The position numbers were made by a program, and so were the translations under genes. This document shows, one piece after another, positions 36,669 through 49,010 of a stretch of DNA of 64,000 nucleotides. Position 1 is the first letter of the stretch, and the number at the start of each line of letters is the position of its first letter. The notes beneath the pieces were generated by a model that worked only from the letters and a program-made list of their open reading frames with translations, searched no databases and was not told the DNA's origin. This DNA comes from Hexactinellida sp. DTS-2022 (lineage: Eukaryota; Porifera; Hexactinellida), in assembly GCA_028753945.1 (NCBI GenBank), contig JAPNXP010000009.1, forward strand, positions 1,984,001-2,048,000, written 5' to 3'.

Positions 36669-37708
36669 TAGAGCTATATCGGATTAGAGATTCTCTACTC
36701 CGGCCGGATCCGGATATCCGGTGCTTAAATTATCCGGTTATCCGGCTAAATATGTATTTGACAAATGATACCATAATATCACATCAAGCTGGGCTTCATT
36801 TAGGGGATGGCGAGGGATGGCTCCCGCCATCCCTCGGTAATAACTCGCCATCCCTTGCACCCCCTACCTTACAGCGTGCTTCCGCGCGCGGTCATATCCG
36901 CGCCATCCCTTATTCCTGAAAACCATAATTTTGCCATCCCTTAAGTCAATGTCTAAATAGGAGCCCGTCAAGAACAAGTTCTGCTTATTCTTGATTAAAT
37001 TGTACATACGTATACTAAGCTTGTGTTCTTTTAGGGAGGCTTCTAAAATAATTTATGTGATTCCACAATTGATACAGTATATGAATATGCTTTCAATCGC
37101 ATTCGCCTTACCTTTGGTAAATAAGATCTTTTCAATAACATATTTATTTTCGATTCCTATATATTTTTTGTGATCGCTTTTCCTATTAGCTTGAAAGGTT
37201 GCATTTTTTATCAGTCCCAGCATGAGTGAAATTTGGTATTTTTCTCATTATCTAAGAACGATTCTTTCAGAGCACTCTGTAATGAATGTGATGTCAATAC
37301 ATATATCACGTGGTAAAAATCCTAAAATATATAGCACGTCACCACTGTGGAACCACATAAAACATTAACATCCAGAAATTTACAAAAAACTATAAATGAA
37401 AATCCTCTTGTAGAAATTCACAACAAGGTGATCATAGTATTTTTCAATCAACTAGTTCTGCTATTACACATTATCTAAATTCTACTCCAAGAATATCTTT
37501 ACAAGAAAACCTGTACCAGACATTAGAACGATAGAAGAAATGGACAGTTAATGACCCTAGAGCTATGGAAATTCACTTTATATTCGGAGAGATAGTTATT
37601 CTTTAATTCATACACAAATACAATTGGGACCGTTATCCGGCCGGATAGTTGTTCATATCCGGTTCCGGCCGGATACCGGATTATAACCGGATATCCGGTA
37701 CAGCCCTA
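36669..37708. mobile_element. 1.04 kb non-autonomous hAT-type element
   Basis: Ends TAGAGCTATATCGG and, inverted, TAGGGCTGTACCGG. 8 bp direct repeat ATATTTAA at 36661-36668 and 37709-37716. Subterminal GGATATCCGG and CCGGCCGGAT repeats at both ends. The middle (36800-36950) has repeated CGCCATCCCTT. No coding recognised. Confidence 0.8.
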
Positions 37709-37716
37709 ATATTTAA

Positions 37717-38031
37717 CTTGAATCAGAAAATCGAATGACGATGACGTGATGCTCTAAAATACAAGACTTATTAAAAATTGATACACTAGGAGTACTTTAC
37801 ACAAGTTTATAGCTAATATTTTGTACGATTATGTTCATAAGATAACAATTAGATATATCGGACGGAAGGTAAAATTTGAACGGACGGGGATTATAAACAA
37901 GTTAGTTATTACTGGCCGACTATACTAAAGTATAGTGGCCCAGTTCTAATCTTACTGCTTTGGTTACCGATTTGGTCCGTTGATTGAGGGCTGAAACTTG
38001 CAATGTAGGTACGGAGTGACAGTCTAATTTG
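37717..38031. repeat. Satellite fragment with the 18 bp palindrome
   Basis: GCCGACTATACTAAAGTATAGTGGCCC near 37915 is a decayed copy of the short palindrome module. GAGGGCTGAAACTTG and AGTCTAATTTG follow as in the satellite. Confidence 0.6.
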
Positions 38032-38398
38032 TAGGGCTGAAACGAATATACCGAATATATCGTTCGAAATGATTGAACGAATATTCGTTAGGAAACGAAT
38101 ATTCGTTTGGACGAATATTAGATTGAAAGGGATATTCGTTGACAAATGTTGGACAACAACAAGACTTTTGTATAGCTTAGAGATATCGTAAATATAAATA
38201 GCCACTTAAACTAGCTGGTTATTAGTTAACTTGTGTATAATACACTTTGTAACTATTATTATACCATTGTAACATTATCAAAAACCTTTTTGCCAATGTA
38301 TTTTGTCTCTGAAATTGATTTAATGCTTAGTCATCCAAACGAACGAATATTCGAATATTCGTTCGTTCGTTACATTTCGAATATTCGTTTCAGCCCTA
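38032..38398. mobile_element. hAT-type MITE with ACGAATATTCG repeats
   Basis: Ends TAGGGCTGAAACGAATAT and its inverse. 8 bp direct repeat CTAATTTG at 38024-38031 and 38399-38406. The site split is a satellite block (AGTCTAATTTGCACCTGGGG). Confidence 0.9.
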
Positions 38399-40110
38399 CT
38401 AATTTGCACCTGGGGTTACGATTTTTTATCAAATAATTTTAACACCCATTTAAGCTATTTATGGCTCATAACCATGCGGAGCGCCAGCTATTTCGACCTG
38501 GGCGGGGGCAGAGGGGTGGCGACCAATTTTTCAGGGGGGCAGCTTTTCCATCTGTCAGAATTTATCTGAAAACAATGAAGCTACGATAAACTTGTCATAC
38601 TTACAAACTATCCAGGGATATAGGGACTTCATCGAAAATCCAGGGGGGGGGGGATTTTTTTGAAATTATATTTGCTTATCTTCCCGTTAATAAATAAGCA
38701 TTGTATTACAAATAATGTTATTCTTCTGAAGAAAATAATGATCACAAATAGTGTTAATGATTTTTTTGTTACTTTGGGGGTGCGGCGATGCTACTATTCG
38801 AGATATTCGATAGTAATATGTGTGTTGTGATGAAATTCGAGCGAGCGTAGCGAGCGAGCTAAAATTTATAGAAATTCGAGACTCTAGAAATGTGTCCAGG
38901 GGAATGAGTAAATTTCCAGGGAATTATTGCATGAGTCCAGGGATTAGCCTGGGCGAAGTTATCACATATGATTTTAACTTGAGAATACCTTAAAGTTCTG
39001 ACCCCCTAAGGCGCCGCGCATGCTCCTAACACGAAATAGTTAATAGTGAGCTTGATAAAATTCACATATTTGGATAGATAATTAAATTCTATACCTTTTG
39101 GCAAACCAAAAATGTTCAATTTGGTCTAGGTTTGTGCCATAATTGGGGTGCCAATCTCCTCTATTTCCTCACGCTTCAGTTTAATTAAAACTGTTAAATC
39201 TAATTCTATTGTTTCAACTTGTGATAATTATATTAATTCTACCTGCGAGTTCGACTGTAGTATTACTATACAATGGATTAAAGCAAATTAAATAAATTTA
39301 ATAATTTGTTGAGTTAACTCAACTCACCGTGGATAACATTGCTAAATTTTTAACTATTTGTATAATCTATTATCAATACATAATGAATGAATGGGCAATG
39401 GCAATAAACTCAAGACGATTTAAGATAGAAAGAAGCATGAAATTTATCAAACGTTCCTTTGTCCCATAACAACTTGATAAATAGGTGTAAACACTTTGAG
39501 GCGTTCATGACAAAAATGACATGTTGAAAAATCTAAAATTGCAGCCTGTGCCGAATGTATTTCTCTTTGAAGGCAGACTAGTTACCCAACCACCAAATAT
39601 AGTGCCTCCAAAGGGAAATGCGTCGGCACAGGCTGCAATTTTGAATTTTTTATATGGCCTTAGTTTATAAGCATCACTATTCATAGTTCTGTTTTATGGG
39701 CTTTAATTAGTTCAAATACGTGTTAAAAAATAATTTGATCTAAAATTGTGACCCCAGGTCCAAATCCAAGTTAGACGGTCACTCCGCACCTACATGCCAA
39801 GTTTCAGCCATTAATCTATTAGTGTGGCCTGGACACTGTCTACATAATAATAAAGTCAGTGATTACAATACTGGCCCAATACGTAGTAGTCGGAACAGCA
39901 AAATTGAGAGTAAAGCTTTCACTATATTTATATTGGGCAATATTGGGCATCCATTCTATACATACATAAGGCAATTGCAGTCACTCAATCTTCTGGACCA
40001 GCAATTGGGTAGTAATATTAAACAAAATATATGCGATTCAATTCAACTAAACAAAAGCTTGTCTTACTCAGCTCATCTCCCCTCTGAATCCTGCAATAGT
40101 ACATATTAAA
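38399..40110 (+). repeat. Degraded satellite copies and unassigned sequence
   Basis: Satellite resumes at 38400, is interrupted by GC-rich unassigned sequence (38470-39010, with a G run at 38643), and continues from about 39040 to 39850. From 39725 to 39850 the blocks run in reverse. No gene; the 95-codon frame at 39822-40109 has no recognised domain. Confidence 0.6.
39527..39652. repeat. Satellite hairpin copy 8
   Basis: Left CAGCCTGTGCCGAA, right TCGGCACAGGCTG. The middle is altered (TCTCTTTGAAGG against CTCCAAAGGGAA). The only hairpin copy far from the end arrays. Confidence 0.8.
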
Positions 40111-40251
40111 TGTAACAAAGCTCAGGGAAATAATCTAAAGTTACTTTACATCTGTATACAGAAAGTTAGCGTATATAGTACATTACTGAAGAGAGTCTGT
40201 ATTCTAATACAATCTCAATATGCTAAAAGGATTCAGAATGCGATCTTATCA

Positions 40252-41310
40252 TTAACAAGACATAGTGTGAGTCATAAAATCATCGTAACCCAGAGTGGCA
40301 GTTCCCTGTCTATTAGTGTCGCGAGACAGGAAATAGTTTGAGAGAGATCGGAGTCTTGTCGTAAGGGCTATGAAGTCATCAAAGTAGACTTTTCCGTTAG
40401 TATTGTACCGCTGCATTACAGCTGCCAAAGCTGTAGGAGACAGTCTAAATCCAAAACTTGTGACTGCAGAGCTAATCTCTTGAGCGTCTAACGAGCCAGA
40501 CTTGTCTTTGTCCAAAGACTCAAATGTCTGCTTCCACTTAGCTAGAACGTTCCATAGCTCTTTGTACTCTGGAAAGTCCATCTTTCCTATACCTGCGTAA
40601 AGTCGAAATTGTATGTCCGTAACCATAAGTACAAATACATAATTGAGAGGGTATTAAAATTTACCTGACTTGTCTCTGTCTAACAGTGCAATCAATATTT
40701 TGCATGTCTCCTGTGTGAATGGTTTGTAGGATCCAGTAAATCCGGACTGTGACAGGCACTTGCACAGCTCGACAGCATCAATTTTCTGGTCAGTTCCAGC
40801 TACAGCGGAGAAACTAGCCCACATAGGGTCAGCAGTAGGAGCAGGAGATCCATAAGGTGCCCCGCCATAGCTGGGCATTGAAGACTGAGCTCCGAGCTGG
40901 GTGCCAGGAGGGGCTCCAGGCGTTGTCTGTTGGGGCGCTCCTGGGGTACCATAGGGCGTGGTTTGGGGAGTACCTTGCAAGGTACCATAAGGCGTGGTTT
41001 GGGGAGCTACTGGGGTACCATAAGGCGTGGTTTGGGGGACACCTGGGGTACCATAAGGCGTGGTTTGGGGAGTACCTTGGGTACCATAGGGTGTGGTTTG
41101 GGGGACACCTGGGGTACCATAGGGCATGGGTTGGAGGGCACCTTGGGTACCATAGGGCGTGGTTTGGGGGACACCTTGGGTACCATAAGGCGAGGGTTGT
41201 GAAGCAGCAAGGGGAGCGCCGGGAGCTGCATATCCAGAAGCACCTGAATACTGACCGGGGGGAGGTTGAGATGGAGCTGAACCTGTGGGGTACCCTGGTT
41301 GGTAGGTCAT
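40252..41310 (-). CDS. Sorcin/grancalcin-type penta-EF-hand protein
   Basis: Two exons, 41310-40665 and 40586-40252, spliced across a 78 bp intron, giving 326 aa. The acceptor TATAG before 40586 is preferred over the CAG ten bases upstream because it restores a canonical loop, DRDKSGKMDFPEY. Residues 1-135 are Pro/Gly/Gln/Thr-rich with about eight copies of TPYGT(P/Q)G(V/T)PQT. Five EF-hands follow: a divergent first one (AGTDQKIDAVEL), two canonical loops (DRDKSGKMDFPE, DKDKSGSLDAQE), and two degenerate ones. Known: this family binds calcium, dimerises through EF5, and moves to membranes when calcium rises. The core resembles sorcin/grancalcin more than peflin, although the long repeated N-terminus is peflin-like. 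Confidence is high for the family, moderate for the subtype. Confidence 0.9.
40930..41190 (-). repeat. 33-36 bp coding minisatellite
   Basis: GGGGTACCATAGGGCGTGG-type units repeat about eight times and encode the N-terminal PYGT-G-PQT repeats of the penta-EF-hand protein. Open frames on other strands and phases (40857-41321, 40930-41202, 41007-41243) are shadows of this repeat. Confidence 0.9.
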
Positions 41311-42099
41311 ATTTATTCTAGACTAATGCATTTGTATAAAGATCAAGTATGTAAAAAGTGATGAAGCAAATGAAGAGTCCAAGAGTATTAGGTAAATTCA
41401 TAAAATTAATTCCGAATAAAATCAATTTTTAGGAAAGAGAGGAAAGTACAACAAATGAAGTCTTCCAAAAATCGGACGCAGTTTATGACGTCATCACTTC
41501 CGGGAAATCGAATTCTCTCAAATGTTCCAAGTCATATCTGAACTTAACTTAAATTGTCCGGGGTGTGTTCCTCTACAAAATTACTATTTCGGACATATTT
41601 TATTCTGACGCAATAATGAACCAATCCAGTCATGATAATCAAAATAAGCGTAGGTTCCGGCAGGTTTGATGGCCTACCAACAATTTGCATTCATCATTAG
41701 AACGGTATCACCACAGGCCTGTAGCCAGGAAGCTATAGTGGGTAAGGCTGAGTGGGGCTATGTATATTCAACGGAGTTTAATTGGACAAAAAAATTCTAA
41801 GGGGGCCCATAATTCTCTAATTCTCCAGGGGGGCCTAGCAATATAAAGACGATGGAAATACTTTCAGGGGGGAAAGACTAGCTCAGAGTATACTTGTCAT
41901 AGAGAATACAATATCAATAAATAAAATCAGGATTAAAACGTGTGTTTATGAGACTCATCAATATGTACATATGGAGTAAGTGATTAAATTACAATATAAT
42001 TCTGTAAACAGTGAGTGTAAGTTTTGTGCTCGCTCCTAGAGATAATTAGATTCTTAGAGCAAGAGTGACGTCAGGCTGCGATAGATTATAAATTATATA
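41311..42099. other. Intergenic between penta-EF-hand and BTB genes
   Basis: Upstream flank of the penta-EF-hand gene and 3' flank of the BTB gene. Contains TGACGTCA motifs near 41487 and 42068 and GGGGGGCC runs near 41810-41870. No gene or clear element borders seen. Confidence 0.4.
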
Positions 42100-44494
42100 T
42101 TAAGCCTCAGATGATCCAACTGAGCTTGGATCTAGCTGGAAAGCGATCGCTTGCATTGCTGCGCCTGTATCTATGACGTTAACGTTGGCGAGCTTCATCA
42201 GCTGAGAAGAGGACAGCTTTTTCAGGTCTAACTGGTGTAGCATGTGACCTATGTTGAAATGTAAAGTAAAGATTAGGTAGTGAATGAATTGTAAATAACT
42301 TCAGATAAACATTAAATGGTGTTAAAATGTATCGTATCGTATCTTACAATACGTATACCCATGGGCGGAAAAATGGGGGGCGCCCCCCCAAAAAAATTTC
42401 ACAACTAGGCCCCATAGTTGTAATAATATGTACAACCGATAATTGACAGGTCTCGCCCCCCCCCCCCCAATAATTTTAGGAATTTTTAGATAACTTTCCG
42501 CTTATGCGTATACCCTTGTCAATATGACTGATTACACCAATATAGAAATTTTCAGTTTTCTAGGGTAATGGAGTTTCCAATTAATTGAGGACAAACTTAT
42601 AAGAAACAAAAGTATAGTGAAGATTATGATCAGTTATGGAATTATATCCTCGCAATACAGATCACTAGTTAGACCTCAAAAGACTAGAAATCATCCTCCA
42701 ATTTAAAATAATGTAATGAAATTTCAGAAAAGTTAGTTAATAAATTCAACATTAATAAATTACAGATGAAAGTGTTTCCATGTTCGAGTGGTATTGAGTG
42801 AGCATCTGCCCAAGACAGAATAGCATTCAACTTCATTTCTTCTTGAACTGTGAGGTCACGCTGCATAATGGAGGATAATAGGAATTCAGAAATATTGGGA
42901 AAAAAGTCAGAACAAAGAATATCTTCGGCGTTTTGATCTAAGAACGCCAATGCCTAAATATACAGAACAAAATTCAAAAGTTAGGTCTATTTTAATTTAT
43001 AAACTATTCAGAAAATTAGTAGAAGTATAGAAGTATAATAATATAGAAAACTCCCATTATAATGAAGTTCAAGGCAATCCCTTGGACTTAGTTTCATTTT
43101 AAATCAATTATTTTCAAAATCATTAAAATCAAGAGCATCCTTATATGTAGACCGTCTAGAAATAGACGGTCTATAAAAGCCCATACAAATAAGCCAAAAA
43201 TTTGTAGACCGTCTATAAATTCTGTAGACCACTTGCCCTGCTTTTTATGGGTAATACTAATGCATAGGGAATAAAACCTGGTCTATTTCTAGACGGTCTA
43301 CATATAAGATATCTCTAAAATCAATTACTTTATCCTTCTGGGGAATGCTAAAAGTTAGATACAAGGGAAGTTATGTTTTTCAAGAGTTCGGAATAACGGG
43401 AGTTCACTGCATATAGTCCCATAAGAATAATACCTTGACAGTGAGCGTCTTAGCGCTAGGGTATTGAATATAAGTTTCAAGAGAAGAAAGCACGGGACAG
43501 ACCAAGTCAACAAGCAGGCAATGAGGCAATTGTTCGAAACAAGCTTGTCTCAGTTCGGGGAGATCGAAGAGGTCAGAGGCACTCACCAGTCCGGCTATTG
43601 TGAGTGGATTGATAACACACTGGCCACACATGAGGTACTCCATCAGTTGACTGAAGCTTATCTGTATAAATAAGTATAGATAATGGCTCTGACATATACC
43701 ATAGGAGAGCTGAGCAACTACCTCATCAAATTCCTCGAACCAATAGTGGTCAAGGTGTGCATACTCCTGCTGCATGCTGGCTATCTTCCCAGCACCTCTT
43801 AAGCTACTCTTCTTGCTCCTGAAGAATCTCTTCTTGCTCCCTCTCAGCCCTGCGCTGAAGGACCGCTGTATAGGAGACTCACAGTTAAATTTACTGCGTA
43901 GCTTGTGGGAAATAGAGTTACTTGGGCGCCGGATAATAGAGGATCTTTTTGCATTTTTCTTGGGCTTCCTCTCGTTCTCTGGAGCTTGATGGAGTAGGTT
44001 GGCTAGCGTTCTTGACCTGCTGGCTATTATAGCCTTTATTCCTATTGTTTGTAATTCAAAACACGGTAACATACATAAATAAATCAGAAAACAAAGAACT
44101 CACCGAAAATGGGTGCTTGAATAGATCCGACGATAAAAACAACATCACAAAGTTCTGTTACAGAAAATGCCTTTCTATAGTCAGTAACTAATCTTTCAAC
44201 ATTCTCATAAATCTCAGCGTTTAAGTGCAATGAATTTTCGTTTCTCATTGGAGCTTTTCGTACACACTCGTAGTCTTCCATAGCGCGACACAGGTGTTGC
44301 AGTAGGTATGTACGAGTGCGTTTCTGCAACTGTTGGAACTTGGGGCTTTTTACAGCAGCCTTTTCAGAATTAATGCACTTACAAATTAAAAAATCTTTAA
44401 GTTCTGGGCCCATCTCATACACATCCTTTTCAAAGAGATAAGGGCTAAAGATTGGTACTCCGTCTCTGCACACAGTTGCTATCTTGTAACGAAC
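42100..44494 (-). CDS. BTB-BACK protein, like the serine-enriched protein gprs (5' end missing)
   Basis: Five exons in consistent phase: 44494-44104, 44041-43722, 43661-43434, 42953-42764, 42248-42100. The BTB fold starts at CDVVFIVG and continues across the first intron into GIKAIIASRSRTLANLL. It is then interrupted by a ~70 aa basic, Ser-rich insert and resumes at ISFSQLMEYL. A BACK-like helical region follows (GLVSASDLFDLPELRQACF, SSIMQRDLTVQEEMKLNAIL), and the last exon ends KLSSSQLMKLANVNVIDTG. Family knowledge: BTB-BACK proteins are often adaptors, some for cullin-3 ligases; gprs itself is poorly characterised. The 43721-43662 intron is the least certain, as the frame stays open through it. 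The first exon begins after an AG at 44496-44495 and no start codon is visible, so upstream exons are missing. Two MITEs lie in the introns. Confidence 0.65.
42361..42507. mobile_element. hAT-type MITE in a BTB gene intron
   Basis: 8 bp direct repeat GTATACCC at 42353-42360 and 42508-42515. Left end ATGGGCGGAAA; right end inverted GCATAAGCGGAAA. Long C runs inside at 42380 and 42455. Terminal repeats are imperfect. Confidence 0.6.
43141..43308. mobile_element. Inverted-repeat MITE in a BTB gene intron
   Basis: Perfect 27 bp terminal inverted repeat starting TTATATGTAGACCGTCTAGA. A further internal copy of GTAGACCGTCTA is at 43203. Lies between the second and third exons from the 3' end. Confidence 0.85.
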
Positions 44495-44995
44495 CTATGA
44501 TAAGTTTAAGGAATTATACAGGAGCGTAAGACACTCCTTTTGGAATTTGAGTTTTTTGGAAAATTTTAATTCGGAGCGCGAAATTTGGGAATCTTCTCCT
44601 ATACCGTAATATTTATTTGGAATTTAAGCGGATTCAAATTGGATCATACCAGGATTAGGAGCGTATTTACTATGGCTATATAATCACTGGATAAGTTTGA
44701 TAAACTGGGAGTCAAGAAGCTCATAAGAAATATTTAGCTTACCATTTGAGAATTTATGTTATATTTCCTGTGCTTTTTGCATTAAGTATTAGCGAAATAA
44801 CAGAATGTTTCCCTTTAATTCATAATAATTTCTTGAAGTATAACCATCAAATCAGAGGTCAAATATATTTTCAAATACAGTTAAGAGTCAACTTAACGAC
44901 ACTTGTTAATACGAATTTCGGATAAGCAAACAAATTCTACAGTTTCTGATGTTTATAATTACTAAAGAGACTAAGAGAGTCAACTGTTACATGTA

Positions 44996-45171
44996 CAGTT
45001 GAAACCGGATATTTTTAACACCGGATATTTTTAACAATCGGATATTTTTAACACATTTTCTTGTAAATAATTAATTATTGTTGTTGTTATAAAATCGGGT
45101 ATTTTTAACAATCGGATATTTTTAACAAATTTTCGTGTAAAGAATGTGTTAAAAATATCCGGTTTCAACTA
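44996..45171. mobile_element. TA-flanked MITE (pogo-like)
   Basis: Left CAGTTGAAACCGGATATTTT, right inverse TAGTTGAAACCGGATATTTT. TA on each side. Repeated CGGATATTTTTAACA units inside. Confidence 0.75.
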
Positions 45172-45839
45172 TACATTCATTTCATTTCACTAAATACTTA
45201 AACTTGATCGTTGTTTGTAAGATTGAGATAAGGCAATGCAAAATCCATTTAAATCTGAGAAATGAACCAAATGTCACAATTGGTAAAGAAATATGCTGAT
45301 AACTTATTTCGTATTTAGAAATCTATGATAATAATATTCGAGCGATCATCGGTAGATTTCACATATGATATTATATAATATGTCAATTTACTACATACAA
45401 TTTTCTGTGAGTAACAAGGCATTTCAATTTCCCTGTCTATTTTCTTAGAGAATTTGATCTATTTCAGGAACACACCTATGTTTGAATATGAATATGATGA
45501 TTATATGGCATGGCAGTTATAACCTCTCCTCAGAATATCAATTCCTACCAGGACCACCTGGTTATTCCAAATCCGCCGATCTTGATAATTGATAATCACC
45601 AAGTTTACCAACTGATATAATCTGACTTAAACTTGGCTAGATTAATACCAACAAAATGTTTAAGAGCACTCAAGTCCAAGTTTATATCCAAATCCATTGC
45701 CTAATCCTGATCCAATTAAAAGAGAAGTAAATTTCGTAGAGGAAACAAACCAAATAATATAATTCCTGGTAGCATTGATGCAAATATTCGCACAGATAAG
45801 TTCCGAACTGTAGCAGATGTTGTGCATGTTAGAAGAACT

Positions 45840-46640
45840 TTCTTAATGGGCCCACAAGTCACAAGCTATTAACAGGTGGAGGACGTTTTAGTCTAAACTG
45901 GAGTGCTAATATTGTAAGAACGAGTAAAAGGTCGCAAAAGATTCTAAATTGTCATCGTTCGAGTAAGACTAAACTAACTGGAGAAGAAAGATTTACCTAG
46001 TCTTTTAAATGCAATTGTCCTTTCTTGCTTGCATTGAAGAATGTTCTGACGGATGGGATATGGTCGTGGAAATTTCAACATAATAATACAGTTCACCAAA
46101 TTACTGGGTCTAGTCTAGCAGAAGCCCCTCTTCGCTCTAAACCCATGGAGTTTCTAAAGCTCGGTTAAACTTTGAAGTGAGCTGGTTTTTCAGCTTTAAA
46201 AATATCTCAAGCTTTAGAGAGTGAGGCTTATGGGTAGAACTACCAGTATCATGGACTTATCAAGCACAGAAGAAAGGACTTTTGATTCCGGATGGTTGTT
46301 TAGTCAAAGTATTCTGGGAAATGACAATGGCCTATAATGCTGGGCCGAGGATTACGAGAACAATCCTGCATTTTTGACACATCACATGGTACAAACAAAT
46401 ATTGCCTAAAGTTTGGAGCCCCGACAACAGTTGACATGCACGGAAGAGCAGTTATTCTTGCGAGTTTGTTATTAAGTAATGAAACTAAATCATCGTTTGA
46501 TTGGGTAATTAGAAAAACCACTACTTATACTTATATAAAACGGTTATTTTAATCATAAGGCTGGAAATGCCAAAGAAATGTGGAATAAATTTTGTAATTT
46601 TTGGTGGGTTATTTGTAAAAAGCAGGGCTTTTCATGTGAC
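45840..46640 (+). pseudogene. Relic of a Mutator-like (FAR1/FLYWCH-type) transposase
   Basis: Translation across frames gives LTGEERF, FKCNCPF, VLTDGIWSWKF and VHQITGSSLAEAPL, separated by stops. An open stretch then reads DTSHGTNKYCLKFGA and VDMHGRAVILASLL, followed by NETKSSFDWVI. The D-x-x-H-G-T-N-K pattern is typical of the first catalytic Asp region of Mutator-like transposases. It differs from the NOF-like protein at 21-25 kb. Stops and frameshifts show it is dead. Extent is approximate. Confidence 0.6.
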
Positions 46641-47223
46641 TCGAGTCACCGAGTCATTTGACTCGTGATAAAATTCAGTGACTCGAGTCACCGAGTCAAT
46701 TGACTCGTGACAAAATTCGGTGACTCGAGTCATCGAGTCAATCAAGTGACTCGTGAAAAGCCCTGGGGGGTTATTCACTAAACTTCTTAAACTTAAACTT
46801 AAACTTAAACTAAGAAAAAACTTAGTTTTTGCTACAAAACTAAGTTTAAACTAAGTTTAAGTTTAAGTTTAAGTTTTCGTCTTAAACTTAGCTTTTGCTT
46901 AAACTTAAACTTAAACTTAAACTAAGTTTTTGCTTAGTTTTACTGTAAAAACTTAGCAAAAGTTAAGTCCAGTCCGAAGCAGACTTAACTTGATTATTCG
47001 CTCCTTTTTGATATGATGGCATCAATAAATATAATTTTAGAGCTTTGTAACAATTCGTACTATCTCCCAACATAGTATACACTTAAAATAAGAATATAAT
47101 GAAGTGACTTCCACATAATTATTTTAAAATCATGGTTGGACTAGGATTATTAATAATACATGTATAATTGCGTGGATATTGCGATAGTATTGTTTTTAAG
47201 AAGTTTAGTGAATAAGGCCCCTG
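46623..47223. mobile_element. Two adjoining hAT-type MITEs
   Basis: 46623-46765 has ends CAGGGCTTTTCA and TGAAAAGCCCTG with GTGACTCGAGTCA repeats inside. It abuts a second element with ends GGGTTATTCACTAAACTTC and GAAGTTTAGTGAATAAGG, rich in AAACTTAAACTT. The pair is flanked by the 8 bp repeat GTAAAAAG (46615-46622 and 47224-47231), so one has probably inserted into the very end of the other. Confidence 0.7.
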
Positions 47224-47231
47224 GTAAAAAG

Positions 47232-48169
47232 CAAGATGTTGAATAATGTATTAGTTTTGATGAAGAATGGCATGATCTTATTAGCAATACTGAGTCTATT
47301 GACCACTAGTACTGGTGTGAAGACATTAGAATTTGCAAAGCTTATTCTTCTTAGCGATCAATTACATTTGGGTCATTAGATATTCTCTGAAATTAATAGT
47401 ACATTAAAACGTAGAAGAGATGACACATATTAGGCAGAGAGCAACTCAATATACTTACAGCAAAGCAGGATATTAACCCAATTTAAATCGAGATTAACTC
47501 TATTCCTGGCCTGCCTCACAGTATATTTGGTTTCGGTGCTGTGTAGTACCGTAGGAAACTGGGTTAGGTTGATATCACCTAATCCTTGTTTCTTTGAGCC
47601 AATATTTTTTTCCATGCAAGACCCTAGCGAGGAGATAGTGCTAGCAGCAGGCTACATATCAGCTGTACTACTAATATGAAGTGATTTAGGGATCCTACAG
47701 TTTGACTGTGTTCTCATATTCTTGAACCTAGGATATCTCTGATCTCTGCTCAAGGACTAATACACTAGAGTAGCTCATAGCGCAACAAGGAGAGAAATAC
47801 AAAGGCTTATGGATGATTATAATAGTTCAATACTGACGAATACTTCGTAACTATCAGTACTTAGTGTATTATCAGCAATAGTATATAAGTAGAAGTCACT
47901 AATGCTTGTTTTGGTCGGTATATTATAGATAACTATACCCACTGAATATTTGTGTAGAATGTTTGGCATCTGAATTCGTACAATGAAATAGCCAAGGATA
48001 ATTATAAATAAAACAGAATGAACTTAGTAAATTGATAAGGAGCTAGGAATTAATATAATTCCGGGATTGCTAGCGCAAACCGTAGTTAAAATTAATTTCA
48101 GATAAAATGACACATATCAATAGCAATATGTAAGTTTCGAAACTGAGATAAACAGAGATCATAATTCAT
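47232..48169. other. Intergenic, no gene seen
   Basis: AT-rich sequence without clear repeats. A 61-codon minus-strand frame at 47430-47615 shows no domain. The missing 3' part of the RapGAP gene was looked for here on the minus strand and not recognised. Confidence 0.4.
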
Positions 48170-48536
48170 GGCTGGATTCGGTTAACCGTTGATAATATTG
48201 GTTAACGGTTACAGATTTATCAACAAGTTAGTCGGGTGTTTGAATATCAGCAGTATAATTGGGAAATTATTGTGTAAAACATAAAAATCATCTAAATTTT
48301 CTTAGAAATGATAATCATAAATCCATTTCCCATCACCACATAATATATTTTCTGTAACATCGACATCATTGTTTGTATGTTATTTAATTACGAATGTATC
48401 AGTTATTGTACATAGGGTGTATTAATATATAAAGCTGAGTCTTATACTGTAGTAAAAACAAAAATGTTCTATAGGTTAACCGGTTAACCGTGGCGAGAAA
48501 TCGAATCGTAACCGTAGCCTCAGAACGGTTAACCAA
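48170..48536. mobile_element. GGTTAACCG-type MITE
   Basis: GGCTGGATTCGGTTAACCG at the left and CGGTTAACCAAGCC at the right. Related sequence forms part of both giant foldback arms (16905-17340 and 30690-31240). Target duplication not found. Confidence 0.6.
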
Positions 48537-48990
48537 GCCGTTGATTGAAGAAAGTGGACGGTTTCCAAATGTGATTTTTGGCATATTTGGGGTAACTTTT
48601 GGCACCCGCCAACAAGTTGAGGTTCCCACTCAAAATTTCTCACACCTCGACAAGTTATGACGTCATTGTCACATTTCGTGAACCCTGAAAATTCACTTAA
48701 TCGCACATAATTCGCTCCCTCTAAGAGTTAAAAGATCTGAAATTTTTAAAAAGAACATGTACATTAATGATGCGGACATGGTGGTCACACCAGATCGCAA
48801 CTATGCTAACTCATTATCGCATGATGACGTAATCATTAAAATTTCACATTGTTAAATTTGACTATTTAGGCCTATTTACGCTTTATAATCAATATTAGGA
48901 GTATATAAACCACACACCAACCGCGAAGCGGTTGGTGTGTGGTTGTGTTCTGCCGCGAAGCGACCTAGCAAGCAAAGCATGCTAGTTAAT
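48537..48990 (-). repeat. Dispersed repeat, copy B (inverted)
   Basis: Reverse-oriented copy of 33785-34150, including GGCACCCGCCAACAAGTTG and ATGACGTCATTGTCACATTT. CGCGAAGCG motifs are at 48920-48965. Confidence 0.7.
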
Positions 48991-49010
48991 AATATACGTA
49001 CAATATAGGA

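Noticed and set aside
36800..36950. Possible tRNA or SINE in a GC-richer stretch
   Set aside because: No A-box/B-box pair or cloverleaf could be found; it is internal to a hAT-type element.
40857..41321. 154-codon and 90-codon plus-strand frames over the penta-EF-hand exon
   Set aside because: Shadows of the coding minisatellite on the opposite strand.
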